Assembly (NCBI GenBank): GCA_964016985.1
Contig: OZ024825.1
Location: 5,512,056 to 5,576,055 of the forward strand
Source: Anodontia alba
Lineage: Eukaryota > Mollusca > Bivalvia > Lucinida > Lucinidae
Length of the DNA: 64,000 nt
Direction: 5' to 3'
How positions within the stretch are numbered: the first letter of the stretch is position 1; each line of letters begins with the position of its first letter. Both the position numbers and the translations under genes were made by a program. Below, in pieces: positions 1 through 10,784 of this stretch. Under the pieces are notes generated by a model, which saw nothing but the letters and a program-made list of their open reading frames with translations, was not told where the DNA came from and did not search any database.

Positions 1-183
1 AAGAACAGCACAATTTTAATAAAAATGTTTTTGTTTTTTTTCATAAGCTGCTCAAAGTATCCTTAATTTAATAACACTGTTGCTGTTTTAACATAAAAAG
101 CCAACTCTTAGCACGCTGGGTAAAAATTCAGCAAACATTTCAAAATCTCTTTCTTATTTTTTACCAGAAAATACGGTTTGATT

Positions 184-403
184 TACTGTATTTACCATAA
201 GTATTCGGACACCTCAACTCCTTACCATATATGTTCTAAAATTTGAACCAGTACAATTCACTACCCGATGTTGTGTCTAAAAATTGCTGGATGAGTGGCA
301 AACAGTGTAGACCCAGATGAGACGCCGCGTTCTGCGGCGTCTCATCTGGGTCTATACTGTTTGCACAGGCCTGTCTGTCCGAATACATATGGTAAATACG
401 GTA
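184..403. mobile_element. A-family MITE, complete
   Basis: Terminal inverted repeat TAC(C/T)GTATTTACCATAAG with TATTCGGACA inside each end. The centre is a hairpin at 299-363 with arms of about 30 bases starting CAAACAGTGTAGACCCAGAT. No coding capacity; a non-autonomous DNA transposon. Confidence 0.85.
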
Positions 404-929
404 CCATGCAAACAATCTTCTAATAAGACAGTGCATGAAATGTCAAACCCTTTTTTCAAACAAAAATAAGAAAGAAGTCATTAATTTGCATCTCCTGAAC
501 TTGCCCAGAGTCTGCTGAAGGTTAAATATATTAATATTTTTGATGGAAAAAAATATAATTAAGTTCTGCTGTACAAAAGCTAGAATTTTTTTTTTCATCA
601 AAATACATGTACATCTGACAATAACACCCATATAACTGTTCTGTGCAATATTTTGTAAAGGAACTTTGTGTCATATGCAAATAGTGCAGACCTGGATCAG
701 TCTGCAAATCCATACAGTCTGATCCTGAACTTTGTTTTTCTTACATGTATTTTTTTCACTTTTGACTAATAACATAAACACATAACCAAGTTCATGATCA
801 GCAACTTCAGTTTTTACAAAGATCTATTTTTCAAGACCTGGCTCTTAGGAGTTGCATCACACAGAAAGGGACTTAACTCATACGTGTATGTGACAGCTCA
901 GCATGTGCAAACCCATGTACTTGAACAAG

Positions 930-1055
930 TACATTTAGCTACTTGTTGACATGTCATAAAACTGCTGGATGAGTGGTAAAAAGTGTAGACCCTGATCAGA
1001 TGCCACATTCCTAAGTATCTGATCTGAATCGATGCTGTTTGCTCAGGCCTGGTTG
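930..1055. mobile_element. A-family MITE, partial
   Basis: Keeps the inner part GCTGGATGAGTGG, a weakened AGTGTAGACCCTGATCAGA hairpin and the TTTGCTCAGGCCTG segment. The outer ends are lost. It runs directly into the H element at 1077. Confidence 0.6.
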
Positions 1056-1076
1056 CCAGCAGCCAGTTAACCCTTA

Positions 1077-1274
1077 AAGTGCCAAGCAAAATTTGTAGCA
1101 GACAACATTCAAAAATATTTTTTTTTTTATTTTTCCGAGAAAGCAAGTCTAGACATTTCATGTGAATCGTCTGCCAAGCAGAAGCAGACGATTCACATGA
1201 AATATCTAGACTTGTTTTCTCGGAAAAAAAAAAAAAATGTCTGCTGAAGCTGTGACTGGTGCTTTAAGGGTTAA
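1077..1274. mobile_element. H-family TTAA MITE
   Basis: Begins TTAACCCTTAAAGTGCC and ends with the reverse complement GGTGCTTTAAGGGTTAA. The core is a long hairpin around GTCTAGACATTTCATGTGAA. TTAA at both ends followed by CCC is the pattern of piggyBac-related elements. Confidence 0.75.
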
Positions 1275-1926
1275 AAATCACCAAAGAGACTTTTTCTATA
1301 CCAATGCACATGCAATAGTGATATATGATGGCAGCATGGACATCAAGCGGGGGAAAACAATATCCCATCACTATTATGCAGCAGGCATAAATCAAAGAAA
1401 GACCTGATCAGACTGTGTGGATGTACATAGGTGCAAAGACTAGTATATAATCTAGAATATGGAATGGATTTTCAGCTTGTTTGAAAGACCTGATATCAGG
1501 ATAATGAAACTCCATGAAACAAAAAGTGTCATGCATTTTACATTCTAACATGATGTTAAACTTTTCCCATAGTGCCTTGTGAAAACTTTACCATGATCAA
1601 ACTACAATAATTGGAGTCATCAAATTAGTGCGTGCAAAATGACCACTTTGATGACGTTGCATGTAAACATTTACTTCTGTTGACATCCGCTGCAAAATAG
1701 TTATTTGGAAAACATTGCAATGATGTCAATTTTCCTTTATGTATCATAATAGTATCAAAATAATATCTGTCTGCTGTGGATTATCGTCAAATAACACATG
1801 GTAGTCAGGCAGATGCAAATATCAATTCACTGCGGCTTCACTGTCATGAATTAATACTTCTCAATGTGCCCGCCAACAACATGCGTTATTATTTGACAAC
1901 AATTCACAGTAGACAAAAATTATTTC
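1275..1926. other. Flank with no recognised gene
   Basis: Downstream of the transporter gene. AT-rich, with no splice-supported coding signal on either strand; the short open frame near 1776-1979 runs into a C element and is not coding. Confidence 0.5.
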
Positions 1927-2100
1927 TTAAACCTTGTCCTGCTGAACCTGGACATACCCTGCCTTTGCAAACAGAGTAGATCCAGATCAGTTGCCATTCA
2001 GTATGTGAATTTATATAAAAAATCTGGATCAAGTAATTTGATTCGCTGAAAATTTGAAAAGGGTGTGGCATCTTAATTTATTCAGCATGACAAGGGTTAA
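1927..2100. mobile_element. C-family MITE lacking its hairpin
   Basis: Ends (A)ACCTTGTCCTGCTGAACC and TTCAGCATGACAAGGGTTAA are intact. The central hairpin is reduced to GTAGATCCAGATCAGTTG, so one arm has been lost. Confidence 0.7.
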
Positions 2101-2324
2101 TTGTCTAATGATTCTGTAAGCTAACAGTGGTCATGATCAAACTGTATTGATGCACAATCTGATCTGGGTTCTGTTCTCTGCACATACTTTTTCAGCTGAC
2201 ATGACTCACTGAATAGAATCAGAAGAAATAAATTGAAGTATCAGTAAATGCACTACCTTTGCAGCAGAACACAGACTGCAACAGAACACCATTGGAAACA
2301 ACAATCTAAGTGCCCTAATAATTA

Positions 2325-2480
2325 CAAAGTTTGTGTTGAGGTTTTACAGCCCAGTCAACCCAAAGGGGTCATGTCGAATGCGGTCATTTTACCTAACCAC
2401 ACTTTTACTGGGCAGGCTTTGTCCTCTAAACCGTTAACCAGTATTGAGCACATTCTTTTGCAGAAAAATTACAGAGAGAC
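2325..2480 (-). mobile_element. SINE-1 tail fragment
   Basis: Carries the SINE-1 3' portion (TTGAGGTTTTACAGCCCAGT, CCTAACCACAC, GTTAACCAGTATTG) without the tRNA-like head. Same segment as in the full copy near 63038-63346. Confidence 0.7.
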
Positions 2481-2624
2481 AAAATTACATTTGAGTGCTA
2501 TCATAAAAATGGTTATTTCAGGCATAGATGGACAGCAAACTTTATGCAATCTTCTTTCCTGTCCATTTAGAAAATGAACGGATACCAAAGATCAAACTCT
2601 GATGAGGCTTTAGTGTAGGTTCTG

Positions 2625-2780
2625 TTTGTTGTTTTTTTTCAAAGGGAGCAAATTTGTACCTTTTAGAGAAGACCTCTTTTCAGAAGGAGATGAGCAGGTT
2701 AGCAAACAGAAAGTCACAAAAATCATCTCCCTGGTAAAAATTGGCAAAAAGTCTACCAAGTACCAAGTGTATCCAGAATT
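2625..2780. mobile_element. J-family half element
   Basis: Contains AAAGGGAGCAAATTTGTACC and AGACCTCTTTTCAGAAGG followed by the J outer segment AAAGTCTACCAAGT. The opposite arm is missing. Confidence 0.5.
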
Positions 2781-2819
2781 CATAATGAACAGAGACAATT
2801 AAGTGTGTCATTTAAATAC

Positions 2820-3556
2820 ATAAAAAAAGTGATATGATAATACCCGGCCATTATCATGCTGCAGGCAGATAACTATGTCAAAAATTGACGAAATTTGCCC
2901 ATTAGCAATCCCAAACCAGATCTCAAAAACCCATCAATGCATATACCGTCTGGTGAAAATCCAATGACATTTACTCAAAGTATTGCAAAGAAACAAAAAT
3001 ATGGATGGATGGACAGACACATGCTGACAACCAACGTGATACCATAATACGTACCCACCACTATCATGTGGCTAGGTATAAAAACAATTTTCTTCTTGAC
3101 TTGACAATCACAGACATAATACACAAAGATCACAGAAACAATGATTATTCAACAAGACTATAATCCTATACAGACAAAAGTATAACAAAATTAATATTGC
3201 TTTTCTCATTTATTTTAAAGCCCTTTCAAGTGAAAAGGTTCTTTGAAGCATATTTAGACAGAGAAACCCAGACCAGCCTGTCTGCAAATCTGCACAGTCC
3301 ATTCTGGGTCTTCTGTGTTCACTTACAGAATTATTGGGTAATGCAGAATGTATCAAGAGATGCCAAATGTCTTGAAACTCTTGAAACTATGCATCTCACT
3401 TACACATATCTCATGAGACAAGTATCCAGATATCTGGATACTTGTCTCATGAGATATGTGTAAGTGAGATGCTAATGGGCAAATTTCATCAATTTTTGAC
3501 ATAGTTATCTGCCTGCAGCATGATAATGGCCGGGTATTATCATTTCACTTTTTTTA
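2820..3556. mobile_element. Large foldback element with inverted arms
   Basis: Arms at about 2820-2908 and 3471-3556 are near-perfect reverse complements (GATAATACCCGGCCATTATC, GCCTGCAGCATGATAATGG). Between them lie a pearl-like remnant (about 2925-3082, with GGATGGATGGACAGAC and a GGTATAAAAAC end) and a perfect palindrome at 3391-3472. Confidence 0.75.
3391..3472. repeat. Perfect 82-base palindrome
   Basis: Two 40-base arms around a TA centre, starting GCATCTCACTTACACATATC. I found no mismatch between the arms. It abuts the right arm of the surrounding foldback. Confidence 0.9.
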
Positions 3557-3760
3557 TCTAGACTTACAGAATTGTATCCACATATGTTTTCATGGAGAAA
3601 TAAGAAAAAATACATATGTGGATACTCATCAGAAGGGCCTTGGCCTTGCTAAGGCACTTCTTATGAGTACCCATAATACATGTTACTGTGGAAAAATAAG
3701 AAAAATATCAATACTTTTTGATTTGAAAAAAAAAAAAAAAGCAACTTATCTGGAGCTACA
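3556..3760. mobile_element. F-family MITE
   Basis: Core hairpin ATGTTTTCATGGAGAAATAAG / CATATGTGGATACTCAT around AAGGGCCTTGGCCTTGCTAAGG. The right end is ATCTGGAGCTAC. Confidence 0.65.
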
Positions 3761-3782
3761 TCTTACATAGTTTCAATGATAC

Positions 3783-3980
3783 AATTCCGTAAGTCTAGAT
3801 AAGGGTGAGTATCAGGTAAATATTTTTCTTATTTCTCTACCAAACATATGTTGTGTGTACTCATTAGAAGTGCGTCACTGAGGCACTTCAAATGAGTACC
3901 CACAACATGTTTTGGTGGGGAAATAAGAAAAATATGAACACTTTTGAAATGAAAAAAAAAAAAAAGCTATGAATTCTTAA
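3783..3980. mobile_element. F-family MITE
   Basis: Starts AAGTCTAGATAAGGG and contains the inverted pair TACTCATTAGAAGTGCGTCA / TGAGGCACTTCAAATGAGTA flanked by AAATAAGAAAAATAT. Confidence 0.65.
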
Positions 3981-4107
3981 TCTTTCAGTCTGAAGACCAA
4001 AAGGCATATCTTTTCTAACAGTGAAAATCCAGATGAGATGGCTTACAACTAGCCATCTCATCAGGATCTGCACTGTTTGAAATGTTAGTTGTTTTTTGTT
4101 TTACCAC

Positions 4108-4252
4108 AACTCCAGACAAGAGGGGTATCCAGATATGTAGTTTTGTTATTTCACCACAAAACATTGTTAGTACTCATTAGGAAACACTTCTAACAACATG
4201 TTTTCATAGAGAAATAAGAAAACTATTAATACTTTCTGGATGAAAAATGGGC
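4108..4252. mobile_element. F-family MITE, eroded
   Basis: CTCCAGACAAGAGGGGTATCC end, TACTCATTAGG, and CATGTTTTCATAGAGAAATA are recognisable; the hairpin is partly deleted. Confidence 0.5.
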
Positions 4253-4254
4253 TT

Positions 4255-4476
4255 TACCGTAAATGTCCTAAACTTTTGTACATTAAAAGTTCTGACAAAA
4301 TGGCATATGCAAACAGTATAGACCCAGATCAGACTGCTCCTTCAGGAGCAGTCTGATCAGGGTCTACACTGTTTGCCATTCCACCAAGTATTTTGAGAAA
4401 GAACTGCATAAAAAAGCAAACTTCAAGCCAAAAAGGTATGGAATAAAATGTTTGAAATTTTAGGACATTTATTGTA
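4255..4476. mobile_element. B-family MITE, complete
   Basis: Ends TACCGTAAATGTCCTAAA and TTTTAGGACATTTATTGTA. The central hairpin (about 4308-4372) has arms CAAACAGTATAGACCCAGAT and the apex GCTCCTTCAGGAGC. Confidence 0.85.
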
Positions 4477-4826
4477 ATTGGAGCTATGCTTTATGCTGGC
4501 AACCCCATGTTACAACAAAAAAAAATTAACTATCCCTAATTCAAAAAAGGAAAAGTCCACAACTAAAACTCAGAGTTAAAAGGATTGGCAATAAGATAAT
4601 TGATATATCAGATATGTAAAGACTGTCTGCAAACACCTCAAAGAACTAAGCCCTTCTAAGCACAAAATAACTGAATGACATAGTTGACCAACACAGACTC
4701 AGATCAGCTTACACATCTGTCCAGACTGACCAGACACTGTTCACTCACAGACTGTGCAAAAGTCACAGAGTCAAGTGACTAGCACATGGATGCAAAGACT
4801 GATCTGAGTTTATGCAGAGAGCATGT

Positions 4827-5070
4827 CGAGGGTTGAACGCAAGACTGTAGCAAGTCAGATGGTTGTTTTTCCCAATACTTAATCTCCTCACCATGAAGGC
4901 GTTATGAAGATTGCAACATTTCTTTCTGTAAACAATGGAAATTTAGGTGTCATTGCTCGTATGAGCAATGGCACCTAAATTTGCATTGTTTACAAAGGGG
5001 TCAAAGTTGCCCCTAAACAAGGGTTACAAAAATATGTTTGAGTTACTACAGTCTTGCGCTCAACCCTTGA
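4827..5070. mobile_element. K-family MITE, copy 1
   Basis: TIR TCGAGGGTTGAACGCAAGAC / GTCTTGCGCTCAACCCTTGA and a central hairpin at about 4930-4995 (AAATTTAGGTGTCATTGCTC). Very similar along its whole length to 33306-33550. Confidence 0.85.
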
Positions 5071-5225
5071 TGTGTCTAGATACCACTAGTCAGCCAGTCA
5101 GCAGACAGCACTATATGAGTTGCGAGAACAACAAAAATAATATAATCAATATTCCTTGAGCATACATCACTGATACATGCGTTAAAGAGCAAAGTGGACT
5201 GATGCATCAGTCAATGAGCAAACAT

Positions 5226-5580
5226 CAAGGAGCAAAAGAGTTAAGGAGCAAAAGATAAATAAGCAGACAAATCTGATACACGACTCAGTAAGCCAGTAAC
5301 ACCAACACCTAAGTCAGAGACCAGTGAGCAGACATATAATCAAGACACAAGCACTGATACACAAGCAGAGAGCAAACAGTACATGTGTGTGTCAATCAGA
5401 CAGCAAGGAGCAAAAGAGTTAAGAAGCAAAAGATAAATAAGCAGACAAATCTGATATATGACTCAGTAAGCCAGTAACACCAACACCTGTCAGAGACCAG
5501 TGAGCAGACATATAATTGAGACACAAGCACTGATACACAAGCAGAGAGCAAACAGTACATGTGTGTGAGTCAATGAGCAG
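5226..5580. repeat. Tandem duplication, about 177-bp unit, two copies
   Basis: AAGGAGCAAAAGAGTTAAG starts a unit at 5227 and again near 5404. The whole unit, including AGCCAGTAACACCAACACCT and GAGCAAACAGTACATGTGTG, repeats with few changes. Confidence 0.85.
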
Positions 5581-5736
5581 ACAGTTCTAATGCATGAACC
5601 ATTGAGAATATAACAGCAGTGCATGAATAGATGACTGATGTAGAAGTCTATGAACAGGAGTGTTAACATGAGATAATGAGCAATGAAACAAAAGCACAAG
5701 TCATATTGAGCAGACAGTCTTAGGTCTATGCTGAAT

Positions 5737-6084
5737 TTAAACCCTGGCCCCGAGGTTATAAAACTTTTTCATGCTCAACTCAGCTGAGCATAAAATTTGT
5801 CCTGCTAATTATTAACCACTGCAAATTCTTTCTTACTATTGTTGGCATTTTCATATTTATTAGCAGAGGAAATTTCATGCTCAGCTGAGTTGAGCATGGA
5901 AAAAGTTTTATAACCTCGGGGCCAGGTTTTGCTGAAGCCAGATATGCCCTATCTTTGCAAACAATGGCCTCTTTTGTTTGTTGTTCAGTATAAGAATTTA
6001 GATAAACAATGTAGATCAAGTAATGTGACTGGCTGACAATTAGAAGTGGGCGTGGAATCTTTATTCAGCATGACAAGGGTTAAC
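5737..6084. mobile_element. C-family MITE split by an I element
   Basis: The left end TTTAAACCCTGG is separated by the I element (5745-5934) from TTTTGCTGAAGCCAGATATG and the right end TTCAGCATGACAAGGGTTAA. Confidence 0.6.
5745..5934. mobile_element. I-family inverted-repeat element
   Basis: Ends CTGGCCCCGAGGTTATAAAA and TTTTATAACCTCGGGGCCAG, with CATGCTCAACTCAGCTGAGC beneath. The internal half reads CATATTTATTAGCAGAG. Confidence 0.8.
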
Positions 6085-6733
6085 AAAACTCTAAGAGCAC
6101 ATTTCTAGTATCATATCTAATATTAACCAAATATATATACAAATAATTCTGGAAGTGATTTTGTATCTTGACTGACATTCATGGAAACCAGAAATATAAC
6201 AATAATCTGCTCCTTGAGCTTGTCCCATTTCGTTCACTTCCGGTCATGGAAACATACCAGACATGTATAAACACATGGTGTTGAAATGAGTCCTTGGCAT
6301 GTCACATTTCTATGGAAACAGGAAAGTAAACAAGCCAGATGTCAAAAACAAGACAGCTATACAAATACCATGGCAACCAAATTATCCACCAAAAACTGTC
6401 TATATGTCATGGATACATTTGTCATGAAATAGTTCCCAAGGCAACCAAGCTGGTTACCAATAATAAAGCTAGTTGTACACATGCATCACAAACCACAGTA
6501 TGCAGATCTAAGCATCGCCAACAAGTAGACTGTCATGGAAACAGACTGATGTAGCAACTCTTTGGCAACCAAAGCAGTCACAAGTCAAAATCTATTACAC
6601 ATTTACCACATCCATATTTAGTAATGTTAAGTGGGTCTGAAAAAGAAATATAATATTTAGTAATGTCAAGTGGGTCTGAAAAATAAATATCATAATTGGT
6701 AATGTCAAGCCTGCACTGTTCTTATTCTAAAAT
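6085..6733. other. Intergenic stretch with a short tandem repeat
   Basis: No gene found. At 6606-6715 a unit of about 45 bases (TTTAGTAATGTYAAGTGGGT then CTGAAAAA) repeats two to three times. Confidence 0.55.
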
Positions 6734-9336
6734 CTGGCCCAAAGGTTATAAAACTTTTTTCATGCTCAACTTAGCTGTCCTGCTAATAAATCTCTGCTTA
6801 CTAACAATTGCAAATTCTTTCTTGCTAAACATAGCTGAGCATGAAAATTTCTCTGCTAATAAATATAACAAGAAGACCATGATGGTCCTATATCGCTCAC
6901 CTAAGCAAACAGATTTGCATATTTACTGTTGAAATTTCAGCCAAGTTCACTGCTCTAGGATTTTTGTATAAATTTTAAAGCACCAACCCCCAACAGCCGC
7001 CCCCTCCCCCCCCCCCACCACACCCCCATCCATGTTTTTTTAACGCATCTTGACGATGAACTGAATCTTAAAAGAGGGTCACCAAAGGAACATTTCTGCC
7101 AAGTTATACTGAAATTGGTCCAGTGGTTTAAAGTGTTTTATATAGCTATAAAGCCCTACCCCTTATGGCCATGTTTTTTGACGAATCATGACAGCTTGAA
7201 CAAACTTGGTAGAGGGTCACCAAAGGAACATTCCTGCCAAGTTATACTGAAATCTGTTCAGTGGTTTCTGACAACAAGATTTTTAAAGTTTTCCATTTAG
7301 ATATATAGGGAAAATAAGCCCCACCCCATGGCAGCCATGTTTTTTGACGAATCATGATTGCTTGTACAATCTTGGTAGAGGGTCACCAAAGCAACATTCC
7401 AGCCAAGTAATATTGAAATTGGTCATGGGGTATGGGACAAGAAGAATTTTAAAGTTTTCTATGCAGATATATACGAAAAATAAGCCCTGCCCAACCTGGG
7501 GGCCATGGTTTTTGACGTATCGTGAAGGCTTGAACAATCTTGGTACAAGGTCGTGCTCAGGTGAGCTAATAAGCCCCGCCCCCCTGGCGGCCATGTTTTT
7601 TGACGAATCATGATGGCTTGAACAATCTTGATAGAGGGTTACATAAGAAACATTCCTGCAATGTTATATTGAAATCGGTCCAGTGGTTTCTGAGATATAT
7701 CGGGAAAATAAGCCCCTCCCCCTAGCGGCCATGTTTTTTGACAAATCATAATGGCTTGAACAATCTTGGTAAAGGGCCACCAAGGAAACATTTCTGCGAA
7801 GTTATATTGAAATCAGTCCTGTGGTTTCTGACGACAAGATTTTTTCAAGTTTTCTATATAAATATATATAAAATAAGCCCCGCACCGCCCCTAGCGGCCA
7901 TGTTTTTTGACAAATCATGACGGCTTGAACAATCTTGATAGAGGGTCACTAAGGAAACATTTCTGCCAAGTTATATTGAAATCGGTCCAGTCGTTTATGA
8001 GAAGAAGATTTTTAAAGTTTTCTATATAGATATATAGGGAAAATAAACCCCGCCCCCTAGCAGCCATGTTTTTTGACGAATCATGGCGGCTTGAACAATC
8101 TTGGTAGAGGATCACCGAAGAAACATTTCTGGAAAAGTTATATTGAAATCGGTCCAGTGGTTTCTGACAAGAAGATTTTTTTAAAGTTGTCTATATAGAT
8201 ATATAAGGAAAATAAGCCCCGCCCTCTGGCGGCCATGTTTTTTGACGAATCTAAACAGCTTGAACAATCTTGGTAGAGGATCACCGAAGGAACATTTCTG
8301 CAAAATTATATTGAAATCGATCCAGTGGTTTCTGACAAGAAGATTTTTAAAGTTTTCTATATAGATATATAGAGAAAATAAACCCCGCCCACTAGCAGCC
8401 ATGTTTTTTGACGAATCTAAATGGCTTGAACAATCTTAGTAGAGGATCACCAAAGGAACATTTCTGAAAAAATTATATTGAAATCGGTCCAGTGATTTCT
8501 GACAAGAAGATTTTTAAAGTTTTCTATATAGATATACAGGGAAAATAAGCCCTGCCCCCTGGCGGCCATGTTTTTTGACAAATCCAAATGGCTTGAACAA
8601 TCTTGGTAGAGGATCACCAAAGGAATATTTCTGTAAAATTATATTGAAATCGGTCCAGTGGTTTCTGACAAGAAGATTTTTAAAGTTTTCTATATAGATA
8701 TATGGGGAAAATAAGCCCTGCCCCCTGGCAGCTATGTTTTTTGACGAATCCAAATGGCTTGAACAATCTTGGTAGAGGATCACTGAAGGAACATTTCTGC
8801 AAAATTATATTGAAATCGGTCCAGTGGTTTCTGACAAGAAGATTTTTAAAGTTTTCTATATAGATATATAGGGAAAATAAGCCCCGCCCCCTGGCAGCCA
8901 TGTTTTTTGACGAATCTGAATAGTTTGAACAATCTTGGTAGAGGATCACCAAAGGAACATTTCTGCAAAATTATATTGAAATCGGTCCAGTGGTTTCTGA
9001 CAAGAAGATTTTTTAAAGTTTTTAGTTAAAAAATCTATTTTTAGCTCCTGTGACCTAGATATGCAACGGACTGGAACCATTTGATCAACTTTGAAAGAGG
9101 ACCAACCAAGGATCATTCCTGTGAAGTTTGGTCAAAATCCAATCAGTGGTTTAGGAGGAGATGTTGTTTAAAGATTGTGGACGAACGGACGACGACGGTG
9201 AGTGATCACAAAAGCTCACTTTGAGCCTTCAGCTCAGGTGAGCTAAAAATGCCAACTATTGTTTCATATTTATTAGCAGAGAAAATTTCATGCTCAGCTG
9301 AGCTCAGCATGAAAAAGTTTTATAAACTCGGAGCCT
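6734..9336. mobile_element. I-family element split by a pearl-like array
   Basis: The left part begins CTGGCCCAAAGGTTATAAAA. The right part starts near 9250 (GCCAACTATTGTTTCATATT) and ends TTTTATAAACTCGGAGCC. The array at 6872-9247 lies inside. Confidence 0.75.
6872..9247. mobile_element. Pearl-like element with about 12-14 tandem 167-bp units
   Basis: GCCATGTTTTTTGACGAATC recurs every 166-169 bases from about 7165 to 8900. The body TTGAACAATCTTGGTAGAGG ... GAAATCGGTCCAGTGG ... AGAAGATTTTTAAAG repeats between. The ends form an inverted pair (CGCTCACCT near the left, CTCAGGTGAGC at the right). A short ACGG-type run (9180-9198) precedes the right end, as in pearl elements. A C-rich run lies at 6985-7025. 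Confidence 0.8.
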
Positions 9337-9543
9337 GAACAAGTCAATTTGAGTTGAGAAAACGTGTCTTCAGGCATATGCCAACAGCGAAGGCCCAGAT
9401 CAACCTCTTACCTCATATAATTATACTTTTAGTCTTATTTGGATCTATGAAGTATACTGTCTAAATATTTAGGATAATTATGACACATATAAAAGGAAAA
9501 AGTACATCAACTAATAACATATAACAAAAAATAAAGAGACTAT

Positions 9544-9733
9544 TAACATTTACCTCTCTCTTGGCTAATTCAGCAGACAACAATTTAATATTTTTTATTT
9601 TTCCTAGAAAACAGATTTTTTATTTTTCCTAGAGATAATTTGCATGAAATGTCAAAACTTGTTTTCTGCTAAAAATTAGAAAAAAATATCTCTATGATGA
9701 CTGCTGAAAATTTTACCCAGAGTGCTAAGCATT
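9544..9733. mobile_element. G-family MITE
   Basis: TAATTCAGCAGACAACAA start, TTTGCATGAAATGTCAAAAC hairpin arm and ATTTTACCCAGAGTGCTAAG end; the left arm is partly duplicated (TTTTTATTTTTCCTAGA twice). Confidence 0.6.
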
Positions 9734-9878
9734 GACATGCACAGTTTGGTGAAAAAAAATTATGAAAATCAGTTGAGAAATAAGAAGTAGGGTAGCTTTA
9801 AAGATCAAGAAAATGCTGTCAAGAAAGTCACCATTTATGTGCGTCAGTGATGTCATAACTACCTAATTAGATATGTAA

Positions 9879-9932
9879 AAATTAAATAAATCATAGCTGT
9901 AACAATATTGTTACAGCTATGATTTATTTAAG
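9879..9932. repeat. Inverted repeat
   Basis: TTAAATAAATCATAGCTGTA and its reverse complement flank ACAATATTGT, an almost perfect palindrome of about 52 bases. Confidence 0.85.
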
Positions 9933-10004
9933 TTTTGCATATTCAAATAGATCTGTAAATATATTTTCATTTGCATAATATATACTATCAAGCAGTTCAC
10001 ATAA

Positions 10005-10135
10005 TGTGGCTAAGTCAACCCATTATGGTAATGTCGAGTGTGGTCAGTTTACCTAACCACACTTTTTTCTGGCCTTAGTACTATAAGGGGTTAAACCAGT
10101 ACTTGAGCACATTCTTATATCAAAAATTGTTCAGG
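10005..10135 (-). mobile_element. SINE-1 tail fragment
   Basis: Degraded copy of the SINE-1 tail (AGTCAACCCATTATGGTAAT, CCTAACCACACTTTT, GAGCACATTCTTATAT) downstream of the stop codon. Confidence 0.6.
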
Positions 10136-10180
10136 CCTGTCTGTCTGAATACTTAGAATAAATATGGTAACATTATGCCA

Positions 10181-10423
10181 TCAATTCCAACCTACCCCCG
10201 TTTCATCAAACTGTAACAATGGTTCATCATCATCTTCTGTTTCTAAAGGTAAGTACTGGCTGTTTACCGGTCCCAGCAAGTCATCATCACTGTCGTCTGC
10301 TGCCGGAGGGTATAAATTAGACGACACTGCCCGTGTTCTTTGTGTAACTGTTGGAATAGTTGATGAGCAGTGAGCTTCCTCTTCCACTATTTCCATCTGC
10401 TGCTTTACAAAATTTATGAAGAC
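10181..10423 (-). CDS. ABCA2: ABCA2-like exon 19: VFINF motif, acidic tail and stop
   Basis: Encodes residues 937-1016 and a TGA stop at 10181-10183. The acceptor is GATATTTTTAG|GTC. It opens VFINFVKQQ, the ABCA C-terminal VFVNF motif, directly in phase after TLDN of exon 18. The tail is Ser/Thr- and acid-rich (DDSDDDLL, ETEDDDEPLLQF) and ends GVGWN. ABCA2 also ends in an acidic tail containing an LDTEDE-like stretch, so the resemblance is in character more than in letters. A pogo-like element lies 17 bp upstream of the acceptor. Confidence 0.92.
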   Translation of the reverse strand, partial: VFINFVKQQMEIVEEEAHCSSTIPTVTQRTRAVSSNLYPPAADDSDDDLLGPVNSQYLPLETEDDDEPLLQFDETGVGWN

Positions 10424-10441
10424 CTAAAAATATCCAAAATA

Positions 10442-10784
10442 CAGAGGACCCTTGTTATAATGACAGAATTTGTCCCCAAGATTTTGCCGTTAAAAGAATC
10501 TGCTGCTATACAGAATCCCAACATGTACCAGTATTATAAATGATAAAAAGCCTTTTCCCCTTATTTACTCCAAGAAACGTATGTTGTGGATATTTGTTAG
10601 AATTGCCTCAGCGAGGCAATTCTAACAAATATCCACAACATATTTTTCTTGGAGTATTAAATACAATATTTCTGACTATACCTATTTACTTACTTCCTCT
10701 TCAGCTAAGGAATCGTTCCATTCTAATTGTCGTTATAACGAATTTTGTGGTTATATCGAATGTCCGTATAAAGAGGGTTGACTG
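10442..10784. mobile_element. Pogo/Tc1-like MITE with TA duplication, split by an F element
   Basis: TA|CAGAGGACCCTTGTTATAAT at the left and TATAAAGAGGGTTGACTG|TA at the right form imperfect TIRs. An F-family hairpin (10552-10655) is inserted inside. It lies just beyond the exon 19 acceptor. Confidence 0.75.
10552..10655. mobile_element. F-family hairpin inside the pogo-like element
   Basis: Arms AAGAAACGTATGTTGTGGAT / ATCCACAACATATTTTTCTT meet around TTGCCTCAGCGAGGCAA. Confidence 0.75.

Larger units (their letters stand above)
9740..10180 (-). other. ABCA2: Probable 3' untranslated region, end not certain
   Basis: Sequence downstream of the stop in transcript sense. One AATAAA (plus-strand TTTATT at 9923-9928) lies about 255 bases past the stop, but it sits inside an inverted repeat and may be coincidental. 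Part of this stretch (10010-10135) is a degraded SINE-1 tail, so the 3' UTR or flank is built partly of repeat. Confidence 0.35.

Noticed and set aside
299..363. Hairpin as a transcription terminator
   Set aside because: It is the core of an A-family MITE found many times; intrinsic terminators are not expected here.
7352..8952. Several minus-strand open frames with similar peptides (AARGRGLFSLYIYIENFKNL)
   Set aside because: They are the same 167-bp tandem unit read repeatedly; no start context, splice signals or protein family.
6872..9247. CRISPR-like regular spacing
   Set aside because: Units are about 167 bp and similar throughout, with no unique spacers; the genome is eukaryotic.
10164..10373. 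Plus-strand open frame rich in Ser (SSSSSVSKGKYW)
   Set aside because: It is the antisense of the acidic, codon-biased exon 19 tail.
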